Assembly: GCA_050700835.1 (NCBI GenBank)
Contig: JBOHDX010000038.1
Location: 1-30,710, forward strand
Source of the DNA: JBOHDX01 sp050700835
Lineage (GTDB): Bacteria; Actinomycetota; Actinomycetes; Propionibacteriales; Nocardioidaceae
Length of the DNA: 30,710 nucleotides
Direction: 5' to 3'
In this document: positions 22,934 to 29,947 of the stretch, piece after piece
Layout: every line of letters begins with the position of its first letter
Numbering within the stretch: the first letter of the stretch is position 1
Made by a program: the position numbers and the translations under genes
The notes under the pieces: generated by a model
Told to the model about the DNA's origin: nothing
Database searches by the model: none
The model's input: the letters and a program-made list of their open reading frames with translations, nothing else

Positions 22934-23420
22934 TCAGGACGACTTCGTGGCGCTCCAACTGCCGCCGTTGGCGCCGCCGACGTGATAGGCGCCAGACATC
23001 GAACCACCGGACACGGTCCCGGAGTACGTGATCGCGGCCGAGCCGACGGTGCCGAAGCTGATCGTGCTGCCCTTGACCGTGCCCGTTCAGCCGCAACGTG
23101 CTCGCGGGTGTCGAGAGCGTGATATGGCCGCTGAGTCTCGACCCGGTCTCCTGCTAGCTGAGGACGAAGGTGCCTCAATATGCGCCGCTGTAGCGCCCCG
23201 ACCACTTGCCCGACAAGTCCGCGCTGGCAGGAGTGGTCGGCGCCGGCGTCGGAGTCGACGACGGTGGTGAGGCGCTGGTGGGCGGTGGAGTAGTGGTCGA
23301 TGTCGTGGCCGCGCCTGCGCCGCTGCTACTGCATCCGGAGGCGAGCATTGTGAAGGTCACAGCGGCGGCAACGAGCGCGATGCCGCCGCGAGGATGAGGT
23401 GAAGTCGGTCCGCTTCGCAT
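22934..23420 (-). pseudogene. Broken secreted lipoprotein gene
   Basis: The start is intact: AAGGA with 8-nt spacing before ATG 23420, then a signal peptide ending in the lipobox LASGC (C30), a Ser/Thr/Pro linker and SADLSGKWSGRYSGAY. Then come TGA at 23175-23177 and TAG at 23154-23156. After STLRLNG a one-base insertion in the run at 23082-23084 shifts the frame. In the new frame the fold resumes as STISFGTVGSAAITYSGTVS and GGANGGSWSATKSS, ending TGA at 22934-22936. Two nonsense changes plus a frameshift make this a pseudogene. The intact version would be a lipoprotein with a small beta-rich domain of unknown role, a type common in actinobacteria. It was missed as a single gene because the pieces lie in different frames. 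Confidence 0.85.
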
Positions 23421-23507
23421 GCCGTTCGTCCTTGCAACAGTCGCGTTCAGCCGCCCGGTGTTGGGATGTGCCTGACACTCAAGCGGGTGGGCGCCATCTT
23501 CTGCATC

Positions 23508-23520
23508 CGTAGTGACTACG
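23508..23520. promoter_or_regulatory. Short perfect dyad in the divergent promoter region
   Basis: CGTAG-TGA-CTACG lies in the 248-bp gap (23421-23668) between the two divergent pseudogenes. It could be an operator for either gene or the remains of one. Nothing else is recognisable in this gap apart from a possible -10 box at its right end. Confidence 0.3.
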
Positions 23521-23655
23521 TATCTCAGGCAGGTGCCGCCCCACGGGTCTGCGTACCGGCTACCGATGTACCCGGGCGGTCGGCACGTGATGCTGGCGCG
23601 TGTCCAGACGACCTTCGGGCGAATCACGCGGTCGGGTCAGGCGGCCACGCGGCGG

Positions 23656-23661
23656 TACGGT
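23656..23661 (+). promoter_or_regulatory. Probable -10 box of the LuxR-type pseudogene
   Basis: TACGGT lies 7 nt before the ATG at 23669, fitting the TAnnnT consensus at leaderless spacing; no ribosome-binding site is present. Confidence 0.4.
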
Positions 23662-23668
23662 TCGGGTC

Positions 23669-26068
23669 ATGGCCGCTCGATGGCCCTTCGTGGGTCGCGC
23701 CGGTGAGCTCGCGCGCATCGAGTCCCTGATCGCGTCCGGAGTCGGAGCACTCATCCTCGGCGAGCCTGGCGTTGGCAAGACAGCCCTTGTCCGCCGCGCG
23801 GAGGAGCGAGTCGGGCAAGCGATGCCGCTGGGACGCGTCATCGGCCACGCGGTGTCCAACGGTGCGCCGTTCGAGGCGTTCGCAGGGGCCCTCACGTCGG
23901 CCGACACCTCGGTACTCAGCCCAGTCGAGGTGGCTCGGAGGGTGGCCGACGGGTTCGTGCGGCCTGCCGGCACCAAGGTGCTGTTCGTGGTCGATGATGC
24001 TCAGCTGCTCGACGAGCGCTCCGCACAGGTGTTGCTGCAGCTCGCCGCCGACGGCACCTCGACGGTGCTGGCCTCGGCTCACGACCTCGATGTACCCGTC
24101 GGGATCGAGCGCTTGTGGCGCGACGGCTGGTCCGAGCGGATCGAGCTGGGTGGGTTGCCCGACGACGACGTCCTGGACCTGATCGAAGCCGTTCTGGATG
24201 CGCCCGTCGACCCGGCCGCGGCGCAAGCCTTCGCTGGCCGGGCCCAGGGCAACCCGTTGTTGCTGCGGGAGCTCGTCAGCGCCGCACTCGACAGCTCGAC
24301 CCTGGTACGGCGGGGCGCTGCCTGGACGTTGGCGGGTGAGCCCCCGATCAGCAGCGGGATCCGCGACCTGGTCCGTTCCCGGTTGACGGCATTGCCCGAC
24401 GCTCAACGGACCGCCCTCGAGACCGTGGCCGCCGGGGAGCCCCTCGCGGTCGCGGTCGCGGTGGAGCTGGTCGGTGAATCCATGCTGGACGCGCTCGACA
24501 CCGATCGGCTGATCACGGTCCACACAGGATTGGCGGGGCCTCAGGTCAGCAGCGCGCATCCGTTGCATGGTGAGGTGCTGCGAGCCGATACCCTGCGGCT
24601 GCGTCGGCTTCGCGTTTCGCTGGCCAGCAAGCTCGAGGCGGCCGAGCATCCGTCGGCGCACGACCTCGTCCGGGCTGCACTGTGGCGCCTGGAGAGCGGA
24701 CAAGACGACGAGCCCGAGCGGCTGCTCACCGCCGCGCGAGCCGCCCGGAGCCTGAGCCTCGATACCGCGGAGCGGCTGGCCCGGCACGCGCACACGGTGA
24801 GTGGCTCACTTGCGGCCACGGTGCTGCTTGCTGAGATTCTCACGCACGCCGGACGTACCGCCGAGGCTGCAACGCTGACCGAATCGCTGCCCCCGGACTC
24901 GCTCGCCACAGCAGACCGGGAAGCGCTCGTGTACTGCGCCGCGGTGGGTCAGGGATTGCGCCGCTATCGGCGCGGTTGGCGCGGAGTACTGGCTCGGCCA
25001 CACTCGGCGTGCTGTTGCCCTCGCGGACACCGTCGTGCCAGTCGCCGAGACCATCCGGGACGCGCTGCCCTTCGGGGCGGCCAGCATTGAGCTGATCGCC
25101 AGCTGAGCCCTCCTCGAGGAGGGCGAGCTCGACCGGGCCGAAGAGCGCGCCAACGCGATGCGGGCGCGGGCCGCGGCTGACGGCGACCCGTTCAGCGGGC
25201 CGCGGGGGGAGTACTGCCGGGCGCGCGTCCAACTCGTGCGCGGACGACCCGCCACCGCTCTGCGCGGGTTCCGGCGCTGTCTGGCCGCCCTCACCCCGTT
25301 CGACCGGTCCTTCGTCAGGCACATCAGCTCGATGTTGGCCCGGGCGGCCGCCACCGTCGAAGACCTCTCCACCGCGCACCAGACGCTGGCTGCCTGCGCC
25401 GACGCCCCGCGGATGAAGATCTACGAGCCGGAGTTCGAACTCGCCGTGGCCGCGGTGCAGGCCGCCGAGCTGCGGATGGGCGAGGCAGCCGACCACGCTG
25501 CCTGGGCCGCCGGCGTGGCCGCCGATCGCGTCCAGTGGAACATCGCGCTCGCGGGCTACCACGATGCGGCTCGCTACGGTGCCGCCCGGGCGATCCTCAT
25601 CCCGCTCGAGAGGCTGCGACCCATGTCGACGGGACGTTCGCGTGGTGCCTGATCGACCACGCTTCGGCGTCGGCTGTGCACGACCCGATCGCGCTCGACG
25701 AGGTCGCCCGCCGGTTCGAGACGCACGGCGCGATCCTGCTGGCGGCCGAGGCATCCGCCGAGGCGGCGATCGCACACTCCGCTGCCGGGCGCCCCCGGCC
25801 AGCTCGGGCAAGTGCCGCCCGCGCTGCCCTGCTTCGGGCCAGGTGCGAGGGTGCGGTGTCGCCGTGGTTGGCCGGCGCCGGCGTGGCGGTGCCGTTGACC
25901 ACCCGAGAACGCCAGATCGCCGCATTGGCCACCCGCGGCAACTCCGACGCGGCCATCGCCGACCGTCTCGGCATCTCGCCGCGTACCGTGCAGACCCACC
26001 TGGCTCGGGTCTACACCAAGCTCGGCATCACCAGCCGCACCGCGATCCGGGACCATCTCAACCCCTGA
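23669..26068 (+). pseudogene. Broken LAL-type LuxR regulator (AAA ATPase + HTH)
   Basis: The intact form would be a large LuxR-family ATPase regulator of about 800 residues. It starts with a P-loop GEPGVGKT (31-38), then the Walker B stretch VLFVVDDAQLLD and an STAND-like ATPase and helical region to about 24950. Near 24950-24960 the sense frame shifts by +1: the old frame runs on to a spurious stop at 25090, while the new one reads AVGAEYWLGHTRRAVALADT. That frame has an in-frame TGA at 25104-25106 (after IELIAS). One missing C at the CCC of 25620-25622 shifts back to the first frame for VDGTFAWCLIDHASASAVHD. The end is an intact LuxR helix-turn-helix: LTTRERQIAALATRGNSDAA, IADRLGISPRTVQTHLARVY. 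Three lesions make it a pseudogene. Confidence 0.85.
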
Positions 26069-26074
26069 CGTACC

Positions 26075-26088
26075 GATGGCGCGCCATC
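26075..26088. repeat. 14-bp perfect palindrome after the LuxR pseudogene
   Basis: GATGGCGCGCCATC begins 6 nt after the stop codon of the LuxR-type pseudogene. It could be part of a terminator, though a hairpin would have no loop unless inner pairs open, or a protein site. Confidence 0.45.
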
Positions 26089-26182
26089 AGCCACTCACGC
26101 GTACGCAGGCGTCGGGCCGCTGAGGACCACACCGGCACTGGCGCCGCCCGGGGGAACCGCGCCCGGGTGCGACCGCCCTCGC

Positions 26183-26238
26183 GAGATCACAGTTCCGTAC
26201 GATTCCGCGGCGCTCGACCCGCTTGGAAGTGTGATCTC
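26183..26238. repeat. 56-bp intergenic palindrome with 14-bp arms
   Basis: Left arm 26183-26196 (GAGATCACAGTTCC) and right arm 26225-26238 (GGAAGTGTGATCTC) match at 13 of 14 positions around a 28-nt loop. It lies in the 301-bp gap 26069-26369, which holds no other recognisable gene. The GTGATCTC core also occurs near 6284. Its size is close to the 59-bp elements at 6154 and 22870, but the arm sequence differs. It may be a repetitive intergenic element or an RNA hairpin. Confidence 0.6.
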
Positions 26239-26369
26239 ACGGAGTCGAATGACGGCCGCACAGGCTGGGTGCCGGGCTCGGCATCCGGTTCACCACGGAT
26301 GAGCCTTCGCGGGCGGTCACCCAAACCAAACTGCAGACGGCGGCGTCTCATCGGTTGGAGGAGGAGACC

Positions 26370-26453
26370 GTGCCGGCAGATGGATCCGCACCATGGTTCG
26401 AGGCGTTTCCCACACGCCGGGCGGCGCTGCACAGGGTGTGGTGGACCCCGTGA
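26370..26453 (+). CDS. 27-codon upstream ORF coupled to the next gene
   Basis: A GTG start preceded by a strong GGAGGAGGAGA. It encodes 27 residues (VPADGSAPWFEAFPTRRAAL, then HRVWWTP) and stops in a TGA that overlaps the GTG start of the next gene (GTGA). It could be a leader peptide that couples translation to the next gene, the last part of a decayed longer frame (it stays open upstream to 26248), or chance. Family unknown. Confidence 0.3.
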   Translation: MPADGSAPWFEAFPTRRAALHRVWWTP

Positions 26454-27553
26454 GATTTTGGAGCCAGCTGTCCTCGCTGCCGCTGCGGCAGCGGTTCGTC
26501 GTGGCGCTGGTGGCACTGGCGATGCTCGCCGGGACGGTGGTCGGAACGCTGTTGGCGGCCTCCGGATCAACGTCACCGGCGCGACGTCACCCGGCATCCG
26601 CGGTCGCGTCGAGGTCGGTGAGGTCCTTTCACGATCTGCCACAGGGGCCGCCGCCGACTGTCCCGTACTGGCACGCGGGGGTGCTGCACGCGGCCGGTGC
26701 AACCATCCGGACACCCTTGAGGCAGATCGTCTCTGCCGGTGGCACGGTCCTGGCCGGGGGCTACAGCGACGCCTCGCCGTCCCGGTGGGCGTTGGTCGAC
26801 GGGGCCAGGCTGCAGCCGATCCCGCATGATGCTTCGGCGAACTTCCCGACAATGAGCACCGACGGCAACCTGCTGGTGTGGGAGATCGTCCGCGCACACG
26901 TCACCACGGTCACCGCGTGGGACGTGCACAGCCGACGACTACTCGCGACCCGCCGCATCACCATCGAGCAAGCGTGCTGCTCCGGACCGGCGCTGATCGT
27001 GTTCGGAGCCGACAGCCACGGCCGGGTGTTCTACGGCGACGGCCGATCGTTGACGGTCTGGACTCCGGCGACCGGAGCCGCCCATCCGGTCCGCGGCTAC
27101 GGTCGCCTGCCGGCGCTGCTCTCCCAGGTCGGACCCCAAGGACCGGTGTTCGAAGGACCCGAGCGGACGATCTTGGACATGACCGCGGTCTACGGACACG
27201 TCTATCGGCGCGGCGTCTTCCACCGGATCGGGACCATTCCCAGCTCGAACGGGTTGTGGTCGCCCGACGGGTCACTCATCGCCTATGGCGCCGACGAGAA
27301 TGCGCAGATCAGCACCAAGAGCCCCCGTACCAGCGTGGTCGTGTACGACACCCGGACCGGCCATCGACGCAGAATGCCGCTGCCGAACGGGTTCGGAGAA
27401 CCGCTGGCATGGGCGTCCGAGCGCTCCCTGCTCGTCGAGAGTTCGCAGCCTGCCCGGATCACCGACGTCGCCCGGTGCGACGTGGTCACCGGAGTTTGCC
27501 AGCGATCGATGCGCTACGCGCATCCGGACGCGTGGTCGTTCAGCCATCCATAG
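26450..27553 (+). CDS. Signal-anchored beta-propeller-like protein
   Basis: A 367-residue protein with one N-terminal membrane segment (about 17-38, RFVVALVALAMLAGTVVGTL) and an extracytoplasmic domain. The repeated strand pattern resembles TolB/WD-type propellers: GTVLAGGYSDASPSRWALVD, STDGNLLVWEI, SGPALIVFGADSHGRVFYGD and NGLWSPDGSLIAYGADENAQ. DGNLLVWE and SPDGSLIAYG are the clearest blade motifs. Cysteine pairs (QACCSG; RCDVVTGVC) may form disulfides. Function unknown. The start is either GTG 26450, overlapping the small upstream ORF, or ATG 26393; I prefer 26450 because it begins at the basic edge of the signal anchor. Confidence 0.7.
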   Translation: MRFWSQLSSLPLRQRFVVALVALAMLAGTVVGTLLAASGSTSPARRHPASAVASRSVRSFHDLPQGPPPTVPYWHAGVLHAAGATIRTPLRQIVSAGGTVLAGGYSDASPSRWALVDGARLQPIPHDASANFPTMSTDGNLLVWEIVRAHVTTVTAWDVHSRRLLATRRITIEQACCSGPALIVFGADSHGRVFYGDGRSLTVWTPATGAAHPVRGYGRLPALLSQVGPQGPVFEGPERTILDMTAVYGHVYRRGVFHRIGTIPSSNGLWSPDGSLIAYGADENAQISTKSPRTSVVVYDTRTGHRRRMPLPNGFGEPLAWASERSLLVESSQPARITDVARCDVVTGVCQRSMRYAHPDAWSFSHP

Positions 27554-27841
27554 CGTGTGTCCACTTTGCGCCGAAGGTCTCCGGGACGAAGGACTCACGA
27601 CCCGCGTCGGCCCGGCCAGCCCTGCCACCCGATCGGTCGGCGCCTGAGCAGGCACGCCGCCAGGTTCACGGCGCAGGCTCGAGCTCGACGTAGTCCCGGC
27701 CGCGTGCATCGTCTTAGGCACGCGCCTACCGCAATGCGGCCAGTTGCGGGATGGGCCTTGGCACGGAGATGGCTCGGCCGGGCCATTGACGGCGCCCGAG
27801 GCCCTCGGAAGGCTGGAGTGCCTCAGAGGACGGAGAGGTTC
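27554..27841. other. 288-bp intergenic region
   Basis: No convincing gene on either strand. It contains short dyads, for example TAGGC-ACGC-GCCTA at 27715-27728. The promoter of the DUF1326-DUF2182 pair should lie toward its right end, but no clear -10 or -35 box stands out. Confidence 0.4.
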
Positions 27842-28444
27842 ATGGCGTGGAATCTGACCGGCAGCTATGTGGAGACGTGCTCCTGCGAGCTGATGTGTCC
27901 CTGCAACCTTTCATTCGATCACGGCGCCACCTACGACTTCTGCCGGGTGACCCTTGTCTTCGACATCCGGGACGGGGACATCGAGGGGACCGGTATCGCG
28001 GGACGCCGGGTCGCCATGATCGCGGACACTCCCAAGGTGATGACCGACGGGAACTGGCGTCTCGGCGTCTACGTCGACGACCAGGCGAGCGAGGAACAGT
28101 TCGACCGGCTCGTTCAGGTGTTCAGCGGCCAGCTAGGTGGGCCGATGGGGGCCCTGGCACCTCTGGTCGGCGAGGTCGTCGGCGCGGAGCGCGCCGCGAT
28201 CGAGGTCACCCACGACGGGCTGCGCCACAGCGTGCGGGTCGGGGACACGATCGACTTCGAGATCGAGGACATCGTGCCGTTCGGCGTGGAGACCGGCGAG
28301 CCGGTGCGCTTCAACGGCATGTTCCACCCGGTCGGCTCCGACCTCACCATGGCCGAGGCGAAGCACACCCGGATCAACGCGTTCGGTATCTCCTTCGAGG
28401 GCCGGACGGGACTGTCCAAGTCCGAGTTCTCCTGGGCCGCCTGA
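27842..28444 (+). CDS. DUF1326 protein with CxC-x3-CxC motif
   Basis: A 200-residue soluble protein of the DUF1326 family. The conserved start WNLTGSYVETCSCELMCPCN has four cysteines, C13, C15, C19 and C21, in a CxC-x3-CxC arrangement likely to bind a metal. Later motifs are AMIADTPKVMTDGNWRLGVY, DDQASEEQFDRLVQVFSGQL, GGPMGALAPLVGEVVGAERA and GEPVRFNGMFHPVGSDLTMA. Function is not established; a metal-handling role is inferred from the cysteines and the membrane partner gene 3 bp downstream. GGAGAGG a few bases upstream supports ATG 27842; the frame is open earlier but is not protein-like. Confidence 0.87.
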   Translation: MAWNLTGSYVETCSCELMCPCNLSFDHGATYDFCRVTLVFDIRDGDIEGTGIAGRRVAMIADTPKVMTDGNWRLGVYVDDQASEEQFDRLVQVFSGQLGGPMGALAPLVGEVVGAERAAIEVTHDGLRHSVRVGDTIDFEIEDIVPFGVETGEPVRFNGMFHPVGSDLTMAEAKHTRINAFGISFEGRTGLSKSEFSWAA

Positions 28445-28447
28445 CCG

Positions 28448-29251
28448 ATGGGGTCGGCGGGCCTCGGCGGCTCCGGTCTCGCACCTATGGCCAACGCCGT
28501 GCGCGCCCGGATCGGCCTGGTGGGAGCCATGTGCGCCGTCGCCGCGGTCGGTTGGGTCTGGAGCGCGCACCAGATGCGCGGCATGGACGCCGGTCCCTGG
28601 ACGAGTCTGGGAAGCGTCGGCTGGTTCCTCGGCATCTGGGTGCTGATGATGGCGGCAATGATGCTGCCGTCCGTGGCACCCGTGATCGCGCTGTACACCC
28701 GGGTCGCGAAGGACAGCTCCCTGCTCTCTCCATGGCTGTTCGTGGGGGGATACCTGTTGACGTGGACCTTTGCCGGCCTTGTCGCGTACGCGATCGGCTC
28801 TGTTGCCGCCGGCATTTTCGGGGACGTACTGGCGTGGGAGCACGCGGGCCGGGAACTTGCCGCCGCCACCTTGGTGGTCGCCGCCGCCTACGAGGTCACC
28901 CCGCTCAAGAACATGTGCCTAGCCAAGTGCCGCAGCCCTCTTGGTTCACTCCTAGGCTTCTGGCGAGCAGGAGGCATCGGCGCTCTGAGGATGGGTACGC
29001 GCAACGGGGCCTGGTGCGTCGGATGCTGCTGGGCGCTGATGGCCTGTCTCTTCGCTCTGGGGGTGATGAGCGTCTCCTGGATGGCACTGGTGGCCGGCAT
29101 CATCGCGGTAGAGAAAACGGTCCCCACGAGGCGCCGCCTCACCTTTGCCGTTGCAGGGCTGCTGCTGGTCCTCAGCGTTCTGCTGCTGGTCGCACCCGAC
29201 GCGTTGCCGGGTCTGACCGTACCCTCCGGCCAGACCATGAGAATGGGCTGA
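28448..29251 (+). CDS. DUF2182 predicted metal-binding membrane protein
   Basis: A 267-residue integral membrane protein with about six hydrophobic segments. Family hallmarks are MMAAMMLPSVAPVIALYTR (67-85), YEVTPLKNMCLAKCRSPLG (148-166) with C157 and C161, and GAWCVGCCWALMACLF with C190, C193 and C194. Paired Cys and Met residues facing the membrane suggest binding of a soft metal such as copper; this is inference. It begins 3 bp after the DUF1326 stop and is probably co-translated with it; the two families very often occur together. A shorter start at 28487 is possible. Confidence 0.87.
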   Translation: MGSAGLGGSGLAPMANAVRARIGLVGAMCAVAAVGWVWSAHQMRGMDAGPWTSLGSVGWFLGIWVLMMAAMMLPSVAPVIALYTRVAKDSSLLSPWLFVGGYLLTWTFAGLVAYAIGSVAAGIFGDVLAWEHAGRELAAATLVVAAAYEVTPLKNMCLAKCRSPLGSLLGFWRAGGIGALRMGTRNGAWCVGCCWALMACLFALGVMSVSWMALVAGIIAVEKTVPTRRRLTFAVAGLLLVLSVLLLVAPDALPGLTVPSGQTMRMG

Positions 29252-29295
29252 TGGCGACCTTGACGCTCACCGCGGACCGTCGTTGCACGTAGGCG

Positions 29296-29301
29296 TATAG
29301 T
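29296..29301 (+). promoter_or_regulatory. -10 box of vapBC (leaderless)
   Basis: TATAGT, almost the perfect TATAAT consensus, ends 7 nt before the antitoxin ATG. There is no ribosome-binding site, so transcription probably starts at or beside the start codon. TTGACG at 29260-29265 is too far away (30 nt) to be its -35. Confidence 0.6.
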
Positions 29302-29308
29302 CGTGTGT

Positions 29309-29560
29309 ATGCCACGCATGCAGGTCTACCTCCCTGACGCGCTCTATCGCGAGGTCAAGGAGCGCCGTCTCCCAGCCTCGGAGCTGCTTCAGGAGGCTGT
29401 CATAGCCGAGTTGCGCCGGCAGGAGTTGGAAGGGCGTGCGGACGCGTTCATCGCCGAGCTGATTGCTGAGGTTGGCGAGCCGTCCGAGGCTGAGGTCGCC
29501 CGCGCGGATGCCATCGCCCGCCGGATCCAAGAGCGAGCCATCGCCTCGCACGCGGGTTGA
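29309..29560 (+). CDS. vapB: VapB-type antitoxin
   Basis: An 83-residue antitoxin of the ribbon-helix-helix kind. MPRMQVYLPDALYREVKERR is the DNA-binding strand and first helix, and LPASELLQEAVIAELRRQEL the second helix. The acidic C-terminal half (FIAELIAEVGEPSEAEVARA) would wrap the toxin. The protein should neutralise VapC and repress its own promoter, which overlaps the start. I prefer the ATG at 29309 over the GTG 6 nt upstream because of the TATAGT box. The stop is 3 bp before vapC. The exact symbol number is unknown. Confidence 0.85.
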   Translation: MPRMQVYLPDALYREVKERRLPASELLQEAVIAELRRQELEGRADAFIAELIAEVGEPSEAEVARADAIARRIQERAIASHAG

Positions 29561-29563
29561 CGC

Positions 29564-29947
29564 ATGCCGCTCATCCTCGACTCGGGCGGGCTGAGTCGTC
29601 TCGCGAAGCGCGATCGTGAAACTGCCGCGCTGATCATCACCCTGAGGCGCCGGGGGCTGTGGCCACCGGTTGTGCCGACCGTCGTCCTCGTCGAGTCGCT
29701 GACCGGAGTGCCGAAAAAGGACGTCAACACCAACCGGGTGTTGAGCGCCTGCGACATCCGGCCCGCCGTCCCCGAGCGCGTTGCCCGACGGGCAGCCGCG
29801 CTGCGCACGAACGCACGGCGAGGGTCGGCCGTCGACGCGTTGGTCGTCGCGATTGCCGAGCCCGGAGGGACGGTGTTGACATCCGACCCCGTGGACCTGC
29901 ACGCCCTTTCAGCGGACACCGCAGACGTCACCATCGAAGGCGTCTAG
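29564..29947 (+). CDS. vapC: VapC-type PIN-domain toxin ribonuclease
   Basis: A 127-residue PIN-domain protein. The acidic metal-binding residues are in place: D6 (LILDSGGLSRLA), E44 (VVLVESLTG), D91 (GSAVDALVVAIA) and D108/D111 (LTSDPVDL). Members cut tRNA or rRNA and stop growth until bound by their antitoxin. It follows vapB by 3 bp and both share the upstream promoter. No truncation is seen, so the module looks functional. The target RNA is unknown. It lies directly beside an IS110 element end, a common setting for mobile toxin-antitoxin pairs. Confidence 0.87.
   Translation: MPLILDSGGLSRLAKRDRETAALIITLRRRGLWPPVVPTVVLVESLTGVPKKDVNTNRVLSACDIRPAVPERVARRAAALRTNARRGSAVDALVVAIAEPGGTVLTSDPVDLHALSADTADVTIEGV

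Noticed and set aside
25104..25106. TGA in the LuxR-type gene as selenocysteine or readthrough
   Set aside because: Two frameshifts break the same gene, and no selenocysteine insertion element or family precedent is visible.
29260..29265. TTGACG as the -35 box of vapBC
   Set aside because: It is 30 nt from TATAGT, too far for a normal promoter.
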